A stretch of 64,000 nt of DNA, from contig VZDJ01007755.1 of NCBI GenBank assembly GCA_008694505.1, positions 7,482,711 to 7,546,710 on the forward strand, written 5' to 3'. A program made the position numbers and the translations under genes. Shown here piece after piece: positions 23,663 through 36,876 of this stretch. This DNA is from Cyanoderma ruficeps. Its lineage: Eukaryota > Chordata > Aves > Passeriformes > Timaliidae. Below the pieces are notes generated by a model. It made no database searches, was not told where the DNA came from, and worked only from the letters and a program-made list of their open reading frames with translations. Each line of letters starts with the position of its first letter. The first letter of the stretch is position 1.

Positions 23663-25060
23663 CCTTGACATTGCCATTAAAAGCAGTGGCCTGCTCTAAT
23701 ATGTGTCATATCATCATATTCTTTTGCAAGTTTTGCATCTGCTACCCATGCCTGTTCCTCCATGTATGACCAAAATTCATTTTCCACTGCAAAGTCTGAG
23801 TAGCAGACAGGGACATCAGAGCTTTGCAATGGAGAGGGAATCTTTTTCATAGCTGATTGAATTATCCAAGTAAAATGCCAAGTCAGTGTTTGGTTATTTA
23901 CCTGAAATCATCCAGCCAATGTCATTCCTAGTGCCAGCCTATAGGAAACAGAGGATCTGAGAGCAGAAGACTGGCAATCTAGGGAAGAAATAATCTTTGC
24001 TCTCTGATGCATGAGACCTTGTAGCACAGAGGAATAACACCCTTTCTGGGAAGGGACTTCCTAATAACGGTAATGGCCTCATTCAGCTTGCTGTTATAAA
24101 GAGCCATTGCTGGAATGGAAGGTACTTGTCAATTTCTGTTTATCCCCTGGAAATCTACCCCAGGCAACAAGTTCTCTTGATGTTTATCATGAGCTTCCCT
24201 TTTGTAGCGCAGTGCAAGTTATTGACACCCAAAATCCTAACACAGCACTTTCAGAATTCCTCCAGGCCTATTAATTTTTTAAATGAAGAATGGAGGATAT
24301 ACAAGAAGTTTTACAACATTAGAATTTGAAAGTTCTGATCCAACCTAATCAAAGTTAATTAAAAGCAAATTCAAAAACTGAGGAGCAACTGGCTGGGCTA
24401 TCTAATCCTCTACTGTCACTGCCTAGACTCAAGAATTGCTGTCCACCACATATTACTGGAATGTAAATTTCATATCTGGAAAAGTAAGTGAAATCTCAAA
24501 ATATGTGAGTTTCCGAAAGACGCCATGAGAAAAATTGAAGGAAACTGATTAACTGCAGAAGTATCAAAATGCAAAGCTCTACTCTAATGAAAGAAAAATA
24601 ATTCAGTTCTTTCTGTCTTTTTCTACTGTGTAGCTTTAATAAACTCCAGGAAGCTGTTGGGGAGGGGGAACTATCCATGAGCCCATACAGCTTCAAGCTT
24701 ATCTTTCTGTAAAATAATGAATTGCTTTAAATCCATCCCCTACAGCATGACCCAGCTACCCAGTAACAAGGTAGGAGACTGAGTGGGTTTCCTGTGCTTG
24801 ATTGCTTCTTAATCATATTCTGTGCACAAAATGCCTTCAGAAATCTATTTTACTTTGTATTGCATTCTCTGTTCAGAATGAGAATTCATTCAGCACCAAA
24901 TTAGTACCCGAACAAATCAGTCACAAAGCCCCCTGTATATAGCAGTGCAGACATACAAAGCAAAGAAACCAATCAACATATTTTGAATGTTGCCCCACAT
25001 ATGAATCTGGAACAAAAAGACATTCATTATGTTGTTTCAGAAGAACAAGTAGAAACTTAC

Positions 25061-25078
25061 CTTTTCAGGTTACTAATT
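25061..25078 (-). other. Candidate 18-base microexon
   Basis: On the minus strand a very strong acceptor (TTTTCTCATTTTTTCCAAG) and a very strong donor (AAAAG then GTAAGTTT) lie only 18 bases apart. The enclosed bases are AATTAGTAACCTGAAAAG, open in one frame. The length is a multiple of three. If it is used it would insert six residues including ISNLK. Confidence 0.12.
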
Positions 25079-26462
25079 CTTGGAAAAAATGAGAAAAAAA
25101 ATCCTAATTCACTACGTCATAAATCCTCTGTTTGTGTGGTTACAGTTTTAGCTCTTAATCTGTGGCTTTTCCAGAGGTATTTCAAGAACAAATGTGAAGC
25201 ATCAATCATCTGGCAGTTAGCTATGGAAATCTTCCCCAAATTAAACATTAGTGGTAAGATAGATACATCTCATCTGTGCAAATGTATGCAGGACACCAGC
25301 TGATTTAAGAGTGCTACTTTTCACGACATATCTATTCAAACAGTATTTTTTAGGTATTATTGAGTGGCATTAATTTGCTTGAGAACTTGATTTCCCTCAA
25401 GATCATCATAAAAAACATAATTTCTGTTGCAAAAGGCATTAGTAGAGTTTTCTTTTGCCTTGCTAGTTGAAGCAAACTGACTGGTGTTCTATAACTATTT
25501 TACTTTTGTTTCTATTTAATTCTTTTTTTTTTTTGCTCTCAAATTTCAATCAAATTTGTCTTACTTGCATTGAAGATGCTGATAATAGCTCATAGACTGA
25601 AGAAATGTGTGGCTGAAAGAGTCTCCTGTCAGGCACACAAACTCCTTTCTGAACAGAGTACAGCCCATCCAAGGGTGACAGCATGTGTGTGATATCACTG
25701 TTCCATCTCCACTTAGACAGGAAAATGGAAAGGTATGAGCTGTGTCTGGCATCTCAAAATCTGATTCAGAATGGCACGAGTATGTCCTTTAATTCTGATT
25801 TTGGTCAAAAGTTATACACCAGAGAGAGAAATTCACAAAAGCCTGACCTGTAAGTAGAATCTTAGGAGTTTTCTCTGTAAAACCACTTCATCTCACTGCT
25901 TTTCCCAGCAGGAACCAAGCAGAAACAAGAGAAGACAGGTCACCTCTTGCCCCAGGGCTGCTGTTCTTCCTTTCTTATTACAAACATCTGAAGGCCTCCA
26001 GTGACCATCCTGACAGGGGCAGCGCTTTAACAACAAATCATGTCATTCTGCTTAAGGGAGCTCAAAAGGTTAATAAGGAATAAGAGTTGGAGGACAGAAA
26101 AGAGGCAAATGTTTTCAAGAGGTCAATACCTGGCTGGGTGGGGACGAGGGCAAGGGAGCAGTTGCTGAGATGATCCCTTACAGCTCTAGTTTGGAGGATA
26201 TTCATGGGTATGGGAGGGATGCCCATGGCACAGATGCTTTACATGCTTGTATGTCCATTGCTTAAAAATCAGAATTCAGGCAATTGCTGAGTGTCTTTCA
26301 GGTTCACAGGACATTTTCTTTAACTTCTCTTTTTCCCATGAGACTATAAACAGCTTATCGGAGTTTTAAACTGAGTCAAGCAGGACTTAGATGGAGACAA
26401 GTATCAAGTTAACCTAAGCAAAAGGGAAGCTTACACTTTAGATGGAGGATAAAAGTATCATA

Positions 26463-26528
26463 AAAATATATATCTGTATGTGTGTGCATGTGGTGCATGT
26501 GTGTGTATCTATATGTACAGATATATGC
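26463..26528. repeat. TG/TA-rich simple repeat
   Basis: An imperfect run of TATATATCTG, TGTGTGTGCATG and GTGTGTGTATC words, a decayed dinucleotide microsatellite. Confidence 0.7.
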
Positions 26529-26699
26529 ATAACCATATTTATTATATAAGCCCTACAGTGAGTCTTGGAGGTTAACAATACTTCACTCTCATCCCAAAAA
26601 GCAGTCCAGGAGTTGTGGATGTCATTTACCTATCCTACTCAATACAAAAGCAGTGATGATATCTGTGTTATTTAGATAAAACAGTAGCATGCAGGTTTT

Positions 26700-26795
26700 A
26701 AAAAAAAAACAAACCCAAACAAATAAATAAATAAAGCAAAAAATCCCACAAACAAAACGACAACAACAAATACACCAAAAAACAAACAAAAAGAA
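26700..26795. repeat. A-rich low-complexity tract
   Basis: The tract is built from AAAC and AAAT words (AAACAAACCC, AAATAAATAAATAAAG, CAACAACAAA) and is followed by a G-run at 26,802-26,810. Confidence 0.75.
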
Positions 26796-29700
26796 AGGTG
26801 GGCGGGGGGGAAAGGAACAACCTAACCCATTGAATAATTATATTCTGGAAGAAATGTAATGAGGAATGGAGGTAAACCTACTGCAAGGAGCATGCTTTAC
26901 TATAACAATAATACGTGCCAACTTTCCTCATGCATTTTATTTTAATAATAAATTTAATAATTTGTAGCCTTAGATTTCTCATGTCAGCTCTTTATTGTCC
27001 TAAGGAGTTCCTGCACATAATCGACCCATCTCAAGACAAATCTTTGTGTCAGCTGTCTGATCTCATTCACTGAGATGGCAAGGGCCAATTTAAACTTACA
27101 AGTTCTTGCCATTTCCCTTGTCTGTGGCCCCCTTCTTCTGCCCAAATGCTGTGGTTTGTTGTCCCTTTAATTTTCTGGTTACAGTCCAGCCTCCCAAACA
27201 TTCACTAAACACAATAAAAGCAGGACTTCAAGTAATTTTGCATGGGGAGGAGGTAATCTTTGACATCAAGGTCAATATATATTTATAACTGAATGCTCTC
27301 AGTTGCCATAGAAAAGGCATGTTAAACATGTTAATTATTAACGAAAGTGCAACACTTGTGTTGAAACATTCCCTCCTCACACCACACTTTAAAAAGAAAC
27401 ATAACTGCATACAGTACAAAGTATTCAAGACATGCACTGATTCCTAGTTATTATAGATATGGAAAATTTGACAATTTAGTATGGCCAAGGAGTCTGAAGG
27501 TCTTAAACCCTTTTAATATTCAACAGAGGTTTTTTGCTAAGTTGCTGCACGAACTGGAACCCAGGCTTGGATTTTCTGCTTGTCATGTCATCTCACTATG
27601 GTAGGCAGTTAAGTGGGCACTCCAGTCGGGAGGATCTCTGCATGGAGTTTCTGAGGTCCCTCTTGGACTGCAACTTCCCACCATCACTCAGTCTAGAAGG
27701 CTTCTTCTTGCTCACTTTCTCTGCTCTACATCTGCCCCGTGGTGGAAAAGGCAAAGTGATTTGCAGAACGAGTGAGTGCAGAGGTCTTGGTGGGGGCACT
27801 TGGAGTGCATGGGGCTTCAGCCAGTCAGCAGCTGCTCCCTGATGGCTGTAAGGTGTTTTGGGGAGTGTTGTAAAGCAGACCTCACAACACCTGATGCTGT
27901 CTTGTGAGAAATTCATAATGCAGTTTTGTTGGATTTTAAAACCCCTGTTGTTTTTCATAGAATTTTCATAGTCTCAATAAATACATCTACTAATGGTGTT
28001 GTACCTTTATTTCATATTTTAATACAAAAGCACAGCAAATTAAATTTTTTATTTAGACAATACATCCTTTAGTCCTGAATTACCAACAAAAATTTAAGGA
28101 CACTCTGGAATGTTGAGTTTTAATGAGATGATAAAAAATATTCAGGTTGCATTAGCCATTCCAACATTACAGTAATGAAAGCCAAACAACCTCCACTAAC
28201 TTTTATATAATGTATAACTTGTATATAATGTATCAGGTGATATGCAGCCAAAATACCCACAGAAGACTGTTTTTTTAAAGAGTGCACACTCAGACTGAAT
28301 TCTGATGAACATTTTAACAGTGCTGCTCGGAAGAAACCAAGGGAATTGTACTAAAACTCACCAAAATTTCCCACTAGGTTATCTGCAAGTTTGTATTTAT
28401 CACTGAAACCCTTCCACATTTAAATATTCTAACAATCCCTGTGAAACGATGTCAAATCCATTGAAATCATGATGGGATCCTTTCTTACAAACCTTTGCTG
28501 ATGAGGAGGAGCAGCATAGGAGCCTCTGGCCATCGTGGCAATGGCATCAGTCTGGTTCTGTGTGACATGACCATTTGCTGAAGTTCACAGATAACTGAAC
28601 TCAAAGTAACATTCACATGGATACTGCAGTGACTTCCAAGATCTGAAACAACAGACTTTCAAACTGTAAAATATTTTTCTGCAGAGAAAAACTTTTAGGA
28701 TCTAAGACTGAATGCAACCTGCTGTTGTCCTTGGAGAGGTGCATTATGGAGTGGAGGAGGAGAAAAGTTTCCTGTTTGGAAGTAAAAGTCTGTATCTATT
28801 CATCTGCAGCTGCACTTGCTCACAAAACTAGATTACCTGCCAATAAGATAAATTCATGGGCTGGTGCACTGAGAGAAAAGCCAGTAGTGTAAAATCCAAG
28901 ATAAAAACATGATATTAAAAGCATGATGTTATAAGGAAATTGCTGCAAATGACATGGCTCTGAAATCTGCTGTTTGGAGAATGTGTTTTTGCAGTACAGC
29001 CACACTTTTATGCTGGAACTTGTGTCCACTCTTTCAAAGCTCCACAACCAGGAGCCAGATGAAGAGGTCTCAGCTTGGTGATGGGGAGAATGTCTTGCCT
29101 TCAGCTGAGATAGAGTTGTTTGGTTTTTTTTTTTCTAGTATTTGGTATAGTGCTGTGTTTTTGGATTCAGTATGAGAATAATGCTATCACACTGGTGGTT
29201 TAAGCTGTTACTAAATAGTGCTTATCCTAAGTAAAGAAGTTGTTGTTGTTGTTATTACTATTATTACCACCTTTATTGCAATTATTAAGCTGTTCTTGTC
29301 TCAATTCATGGTTTTAACCTCTTTCTGATTCTCCAAATAGCAGTGGGGAGTGGGTGGGGAGCTGAGCAAACGGTTGTGAGGTACTTAGTTGCTGCCTGTG
29401 ATTAAACCAAAACAATATAGACTTAAAATTCTGGGGAAGGAGTCAGTAAAACAAGCTGGGGTATGCAGGCTCCACTCAGGCAGCAGTAAACCATTTTTAC
29501 TCTTAATTCCCATGTAAAATATTATCCTTTAAGGGACCTAAACTCCACAGCAGACTCTGTCATGCTTTGGCATGCTCTTGTGTTAACAAGAGCCACACAA
29601 CTCCACTCAACCACCCATTTGACTGAAGTGCTGGATAATATATTAAAAATTATAAAAAAAGCTGCACTGTTGTGAAGGTGGAGGAAGAGCAGATCCTTCA

Positions 29701-30412
29701 GTAAATGTTAATTTTCCCAAAGAAACTCTTTCTAGTGTCTCAAGGCAGGAAAGTTTATGAGCAGGTATAGTAAAAACTGGCAGGAGGCACTTTATTTCAT
29801 GTTACCATCTGCCAGTTATATTTCATGAAATGGAAGATTGTCCTTTCACCCCATAAATTCACCTTTTTTACTGCAGAAATTTTACATTAAATACTAATAA
29901 CTTTGTTTCAGGGGATCAACCAAAGGACATAACTGGCAATTAAAGAGCTCCAATTATATCATAATTTCTGTGTCGACTTATTTCAACAGATCACTGAATT
30001 TCTATTGAAATGGTATTCTGAAGGGGCTTAGAAATGTTTTAAGCATATGTTCCAGGGCTACGGTCCCAGCACTGAATACTAATACCCCGCTCTGAGATGT
30101 GGGCTCTCATGTGCCACAGATATCATAGTTTCTGTTCATTTTCCATGAATTATTGAAATGAAGAATTATTTCCTGTTTTCTTTATCAAATCAACACTTAC
30201 TACCAGCAGAGCTGGAAGGAATAAAATCCAGGAAATGTGCTGCAGTAGATAAGAATTGAAAGCAGTGTATTGGGGATGGCACCTGTATTTACATATTTGT
30301 ATTTTATTAAGTAATTGAAAGAGCCTGCCCGTGTTGTATAATTCATGCATCATAAATAAACACAAACCAGATAACTGGATGCAAAGGCTCACACAGTAAC
30401 AACAATTCATAC

Positions 30413-30524
30413 CTCCCCTGCAGTGACTGTCTGGGCAATTCTTCACTATGTCTTGCAAAATTCCCACTACCCAACCCTTTTAAAGATTCTTTCGGCTCAC
30501 TGGCAAATACTATAAAAGGTCTTG
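30413..30524 (-). CDS. Exon-like segment, unidentified gene
   Basis: On the minus strand a strong acceptor (TTTTTACTTCTTGACCCTAG) and a good donor (GGGGAG then GTATGAAT) enclose 112 bases with one open frame of 36 codons plus split codons at both ends. The peptide starts RPFIVFASEPKESLKGLG and ends ARHSEELPRQSLQG. No domain was recognised. The segment needs an upstream exon ending with one extra base. The neighbouring segment at 30,981-31,114 meets that only if it uses a weaker donor at about 30,899. Chance cannot be excluded. Confidence 0.22.
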
Positions 30525-30980
30525 CTAGGGTCAAGAAGTAAAAACAAGAGGTATGAGAGTGCACACAAATTCAAAAGTTAAATTTAATATTAGGAATTTG
30601 ATTCGTGCACTGCATGGATTTCTGAATAGCAGGAATATGAGGAAAAAAGTTGTGAATAATGTCAGTTTAATAGCAGACTGTACACAGGTCTAGAGGCATT
30701 ATGTAGCTATTTAAAGGTGTCCGTGGTTTTATATCACCTGTCAGTAACTTAAAAAGGCAGCCCAAAGCTAAGAGTCTGGAGCACTATGTAGCCATGTAAA
30801 TCAGTGCCATTCCCAGCTTAAGGCATGTCGAAGAATATGGAAGCATCTGTGCAGATTTATATGAAAATATGAAGGACTGAAAGAGCTCAGAACAAGACCT
30901 TGCACTTTGCATGTTGCTCTTGTAGGGGACAGCGTGGAAGGTGCCAAGAGGTAACAGCTGTTGGCCAAGTTGTCTAATAC

Positions 30981-31114
30981 TTGCTTGGGGCCCCTGTGTG
31001 ACATGAGGAGCTCAGCAGGAGCTTTGGATGGAGAGAGACTTAAATCAGTCTGGAGCATTCTGCAGCTCTCTCCAGTACGCACCACAGTTTTTAAGCTCTC
31101 CATACTGTTAATAT
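30981..31114 (-). CDS. Exon-like segment, unidentified gene
   Basis: On the minus strand the acceptor TTTAAATTTATTTTGCCTAG is followed by 134 bases with one open frame: two leading bases, then 44 codons up to a CAA/GTATTA donor. The peptide starts INSMESLKTVVRTGESCRML and ends AELLMSHRGPKQ. The frame stays open beyond that donor, so a weaker donor at about 30,899 could also be used. The two leading bases fit the single trailing base of the 38,070-38,297 segment, which would create an Asp codon at the junction. No family recognised. Confidence 0.22.
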
Positions 31115-31119
31115 CTAGG

Positions 31120-34100
31120 CAAAATAAATTTAAAATATGTTCTCCATTAAAAAATGCAAGCAAAACAAAATCTTGCTTCTTCTTTTAACATGGATTTAAT
31201 GCAAATTAGTTTTGATATTACACGTGAGCTGTCTATGACAGATTGCATATACTTAGAGAAAAATTATATTGAAAATATCCAAATCTTCAGTCAAAATTTC
31301 AGAAGGCATTAAACTGGTGAACAGCCAAGCTTAGGACTTAAAACCAAAAACATATTAAGGTGATAAAATATTTTTAAACAGCAGCTTTCCTTTCCAACAG
31401 TTGTCTTTGTGTTTATTTAGTTTAGACTGGTGCTATAGCTACATCATATGGCATCCAGAAAAAAGGGGCAAAGACAATCTGTTTTCCTCTCCCAATCTAT
31501 CAATGAAAACAAGATACTGGCAGGTGAGATGCACAAATTTCTAAAATTCTGAAAGTTGTAGCAACAGGGACAAAAGGCCTCTGCTCACTAAAGATCAGTA
31601 AAATCTATTTGATAAACAAAAATCATTAAATGTAAAACATGGCCTGATATACAGAAACAATGGATTTATCCCATATATTTTTGATACTTTTGTCAATTCC
31701 TTAGGTATATTTTTAGGAATTTTATCTGTATCTATATATTTTTTGCTAGCCTTATGGTCTTAGTGTCTAATAACTTTTAACCAATCATTTTTCATATTGC
31801 AAAACTAAATAAGCCTTTTTTCTTTTATAAGTATGAGTATGAACAGCTAAATATCCCATATCACAATCTCATCCAGACAATCCACATTAAATAAAATTTG
31901 CAGGTTGATGAGAGAGAACGATTTTTAACAGTCTCTGGAGTAAAGAACTATTTTTTCCAGGCTGGTCTACATCAAGATAAGAAAAATTCCTCTCAGACTT
32001 TCAGTTTTGTAGGCCTGACATACAGCATCTGTGCTGCCTTCATTTTTTCTACAGCCAATATTTTTGAAAGCAGATTTGTTTCAAATGGTCTCTATGTTCA
32101 TTTGGTTCAAAAGTCTCAGTTTTCTCTTTTTCTAAAAATATAATTCCCATTTTTCTCACCCCTCATTTACAAAATCTGACTCATCATTTTGCATTCATTC
32201 ATAACACAGCATGGCAACAAACTGCCAGCAGGAAACAAGGATTAAGGGCTTGACTTCCCTCAAGGTAGCTAAAAGTGATATTTTATTCTCTCACTCCAAA
32301 AAACCCCAAGTGTATGCTACATATTTTCCAAGGACACCAAAATATTTCATTATGTATTTTAGACAGCTATAAATAAACCAGTGGATGCTTCTTCTCGTAA
32401 AACCATCCTGGGCTCTTGGTTAAGTGTATATTCAGATATTCTTCAAAGACCTCCTTTGATTCCCTTTTTTAAAAAAGAAAACTTATTACAGAGTAAATGT
32501 TTGTCCCAGTTTTTACATTTAAGTGAGAAGTATGTTTGAGCACAAGAATCCATTCTAATGCAACCTAGCGATTTGTGTTTCAGGGGATATTTTTTGACTG
32601 TTTTTATTACATTTGCATAAAGAAGCTGGGCCAAGTATACAGACCTTGGGGCTAAGAAGCAAAAATAAATATGAATAGTAGAGACAGAAAATCTCTGAAA
32701 AACTAGAGAACACCTAAAGTTTGACTCATAACTCGTAATAGAGGGGTGCATAGAAGAAACTTCAATTAAACCTTCCCCTCACTCACACGAGGGTGACACC
32801 ACAGCGAATCCTGCACATGGTCTGGTACTGCTGGCAAAGACAGCTGCCACAGGGAGACTGGTTAACTGGGAGAAGTCCAGTTTACACCAGTAAACCCCAG
32901 GGGCTTTGCTGTGGACTGAAGAGCATCTCACATAATCTTTGCCCAGTGAAGGACCTCAATGAAATGATTGCTTAGATTCTATACTCAATACAAAATGTCA
33001 TTTTGCCATTTCTGTGCATCAGGAATTAATGAGGCCAGATTTTGGATCATATATAGCTAGTAATAAAAAACCAAATCTTGAAGGCTTTCTCACAAAAGTC
33101 TAATTTACCTGAGAGCTTTTTGTGTAAAAATAGTTATTTATTAATATTCTACAGCAGGGAGTTTGCGGTGTATGCAATCTTTGCAAACAGGACTCATTAA
33201 TTTTTCACAGAGTGAAAAGAAATCTAAAGAAATTCTCCAATGACTCTACTAGGCTTGGCTGAAAATACAGAATTGACTTTACCAAGTATGTTTCTGGAAC
33301 AGAACTGAAGACGACGTTTGAAATTAAACTGGTGCCAAAAACCTAATTTCAGGCAGCCTGTAAGTCTTTCCTTTCAAAGTCTAATAATTCTCCTGTCTCT
33401 TTTCAATACAGCTTTTGTGTGTGGATTCAAACTGTCTCCTGAGCACAAGGAACAATGCTCAATTTGCTGAATAGAGCAGCTGAATATTCACTTCTCCATA
33501 TCCCAAACACCTGTGCAACTCAAACCACCCTTTCTCACAAGGATGTGAGTGAGGGGTGTCTTGGCAGAGTTTGTGGGACAAATGAGCACTTGAACACATT
33601 ACACCAGTGCTGTTAAGATCTTGACATCCTAAGTGCTGAGCTAACACAAACTGATAACACTGCCACTTTATCACTTGGCCGCCTCTGCACACTTAATGTT
33701 CCACAATGCCATAAATGATGATACCTGTTACCAAAAATAACATTCACACAACCAGCCATGAAGACAACACAATTTTATACCATGCTCCTGACAGTCCAAT
33801 TGTGGTTTTGAATGTTTCCCAACCTTGGAACCAAGTCTTTCTGTTCAACCCTCTTTCTGTTTGGTATTATCAGCTGGTGCCAAGCCAGAAGTCACTGCTG
33901 ATCTACTGTGTTATTTGATTGGTGAAATTTCTGGACAATCCCTTGGAATGGGCCACTGCAGGCTACCAGGGTTCTCAGAGAGCTTTAATATGTGAAATCA
34001 CTTCACTTCCTGACCTGGATACCCCGGCTGCTGCTGACCCAGACAACATGTTCTCTGGATACGCAGCTTCCCTGAGGTCCAAGACTGATGAGAGAGACAT

Positions 34101-36120
34101 CTCAGCAGCACAGCAAACCTGGATTTGCAGCTCAACAGCATTTTTTTTCTCATTTTCCAGGGTCAAGTTTCAACCTCAGCTGGCTCAGACTCCCAGATAT
34201 AACGCACAGAATCAGGAAGCCAGCAGACTTGAAAACAGACTCAGAATAGGAACGTTGGGGTTTTTCCCTCCTTTCCTAGCTCTCACAGATGAACGCACTC
34301 CATTTGCTTACACAACAGGGGTTCTTAATCCAGGAAGCCTTAAGTCATACCTGCTTCACCTTGAAGATGTAGAAGCTTGGTCCAATTTTTTGGTCTAGGT
34401 TTAATTTATTTATTAATTTATTTTATATAATTAAATAATTTTTTTATGTGTTAACAAACTCTCTATGTGGGCTTTACAGCGTCTTATTATTAGAGGTACA
34501 TAGAATTAATACATCCATAAACATAATTTTTATATATTATCATCAAACCACAGGCAGCTTTGTAGTAAGTCTCACAAAAAACCCAAAAAGCTAAATGCCA
34601 GTGTTACATTGTTAATGAGAAAGACAATCACTTTTCTTCTTCCAATTTTCCTTTTGTGAAGGATTAATATACTAGAATTAACTAACACCCCTCTAGGTAG
34701 CTAGTAGGTTGTTAGACAACAAAAAAGCATTATGAAAATATTAGCTTATAGCTTGTAGCAAATAATATTTATAACACAGATGAAAAGTTATTTTAATTTC
34801 CTATACCCAGGAATAATATTGCTGGTCCTCATTTTTCGACAGAAAAATAGAAACGTGGCTTCTCAGGATAGAAGGAAAAAAGTGCTCTTCCAAATACAAT
34901 ATTCATTTTGGTTCTAGCCATACAAATAATAGTTAGTGATTTATTGTCAGTTTGATTTATGGCATGAGCAAGGTCCTGCCAAATTACCAGTTCCTGGAAC
35001 TGCAGTTTCCACTCAGCTCCTCCATAGTTCACAAGAAAGCACAGCTCAAAAGATGTGATACGGTGCCTAAAGGGACTTGGTGTAAGAGAAACCAGGAGAT
35101 AGCAGAGAGCAATCTGCTAAGGAAGAAAAAATGTGGCTTGGCAGGAAATGCCCGGAAAATGTGAAGCAAAGGAAGACTGAATCAGACTGGAAGCCAAGGC
35201 TGTTATTTATGAAATCAATCCTAAATTACTGCATAATGTTGTGTCTTCCAAACCAAAGGAACCGTACACGCAAGGAAACTTGATCAAAATAACCTTGTTG
35301 CTCTGTTACAGACTTTGTCTCCTGAATCACCTACTATCCTGAGCTAGTGGGTAACCTGAGGCATTAAACACATACCCATGCATTGTAATTTAGAGCTATA
35401 GTTACATTCCTTTGAAGATTTATCACTGTTTGATGGGAGAAGGATCTGCAATTAAAATCTATGTCAATGAGCAGAAGTCAAATGCAAGGATAAGGTCATG
35501 CAGATAGAAGAACACATCTGCTCTCTACACTTTACAGAACATAATGACACAATGTCTTGGAGAAGCAACTGTTCCACTTTAATTTTAGAAAATCAAAGAA
35601 GTAATGATGACTGAAACGACGTAGCATGATTTATAACACAAAGGCAGGAAAGAAGACATTGTTTCTAAGGCAGTATTAGGACAATGCTTTGCCTGAAGCC
35701 CATGATCCACTTTCCAAAATTTGCTGTTGTGAAAATGTATTTAAAAGTAAATAAATGTTTATGTGGTGTTTAGAATCTGAGCAGATAAAAGCTGATAAAC
35801 AAGGACTATATTACCAATTTGTATATTACCAATATTTAAATCTTGATAAATCTTACAATCAAGATGCCAGGGGTCCTAATTATATGTAAATGGTGAGGTC
35901 CTAATTATAAGTAATTCCAGTTCACTTTCACGTAGCAGCCAGAAATAAACTGCAAGCAAGTCTGGCTTGTAATTGCATAGGCACATTTTTGTTGTTGTGC
36001 TGCTTGAAGTCAGCAGTGGGGTTAAGAGAACACTTGGCAGCTGTAAGGAATGTGCTCCTACAAGAGTGAAAAAGGTGTCAGAAGTCACTCAGCAGAAGTG
36101 ACAATGGCAACAAATTGGAA
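31120..36120. other. Gene-free AT-rich stretch
   Basis: No supported gene. The longest ORF (159 codons, plus strand, 33,919-34,398) overlaps an open minus-strand frame and shows no domain. Two local near-tandem duplications occur at 35,809-35,833 (ATATTACCAA twice) and 35,872-35,913 (GGTCCTAATTATA twice). Confidence 0.45.
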
Positions 36121-36123
36121 ACC

Positions 36124-36560
36124 CTGTTAGAGCTGGTCCATGAAGATAAACTGAACTGGAACACCTCTCCTGTGAGGACAGGCTGAGACTGCTGGGGGTG
36201 TTCAGCCTGGGGAAGAAAAGGTGCTGGGGACATTTTGTAGCAGCTTCCTAGTACCCAAATAAGACCTATGGAAAGGGAAAGAGAAGCTTTTTACACAGGC
36301 ATATAGTGCTGAGATAAAGGGGTAAGGCTTTAAACTCAAAGAGGGCAAGTTTAGATAGATATTAGGAAGAAATTCTTTAGTGTGTGGGTGGTGAAGCACT
36401 GGAACAGGTTGCCCAGAGAAATTGTGGGTACCCCATCCCTAGAAGTGTTCAAGGGCCTCTGAATAACCTGGTCTAGTGGAAGGTGTCCCTGGTCATGGCA
36501 GAGGCATTGGAACTAAATTATCTTTAAGGTCCCTTCCAATCCAAACTCTTCCATGATTAC
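36124..36560 (+). repeat. CR1 LINE fragment
   Basis: This is a CR1 in sense orientation, recognisable from GTTCAGCCTGGGGAAGAAAA, ATATTAGGAAGAAATTC, CTGGAACAGGTTGCCCAGAG, CCCCATCCCTAGAAGTGTTC, AACCTGGTCTAGTGG and finally GGTCCCTTCCAATCCAAAC. The 3' tail is degraded to CTTCCATGATTAC. It is 5'-truncated and non-coding, and its middle part (36,225-36,310) is more diverged than the ends. Confidence 0.9.
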
Positions 36561-36816
36561 AGGAACCCAAAATCAGGAACAAAACCAGACACAATTCTCT
36601 ATGCTAAGCTAATAGCCCGATGTAGCCTTACCCATGGTTCAGCCAGAGCTGAAAAACCAGCACTTCCCTGACAGATAACATGAACTGGCAAAGGATCTGA
36701 CAGAAGGAGCAGCAGCAGCATCTGCCTTTCCTTGAACTAGATTTACAAATGGGTTTCCCATTTCCTCAATGTACATGTAATTTACAACCCCATCAGCTTT
36801 GTCCCTCTTACCTTGC

Positions 36817-36876
36817 TTGTTTTTTTTGGTTTTGTTTTTTGTTTTGGTTTGTTTTTTGGTTTTTTTGGTTTTTTCT
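36817..36876. repeat. T/G-rich low-complexity tract
   Basis: The tract is made of GTTTTTT and GGTTTT words ending in TTTTTTCTCAGCAG. A nearly complementary A/C-rich tract lies 870 bases away at 37,746-37,794. Confidence 0.75.

Larger units (their letters stand above)
23665..30410. other. Gene-free stretch with scattered splice-like motifs
   Basis: No supported gene. The stretch holds low-complexity tracts at 26,463-26,528 and 26,700-26,795, a (GTT)n run at 29,239-29,255, and a near-tandem duplicate (TATATAATGTAT twice) at about 28,203-28,235. Weak minus-strand exon-like pieces occur at 27,100-27,204 (105 bases, single open frame, acceptor GCTTTTATTGTGTTTAG, donor CTT then GTAAGTTT) and at 25,061-25,078. 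A GC-richer patch at 27,540-27,930 is open on both strands but resembles nothing known to me. Confidence 0.4.

Noticed and set aside
33975..34166. Minus-strand open segment with an acceptor ending CTCTCTCATCAG
   Set aside because: The possible donors are weak and the phases do not fit the neighbouring exon candidates.
33919..34398. 159-codon plus-strand ORF
   Set aside because: It has no domain or recognisable family, and an overlapping open minus-strand frame is equally plausible. By a rough hand estimate a few ORFs this long are expected by chance in 64 kb of this composition.
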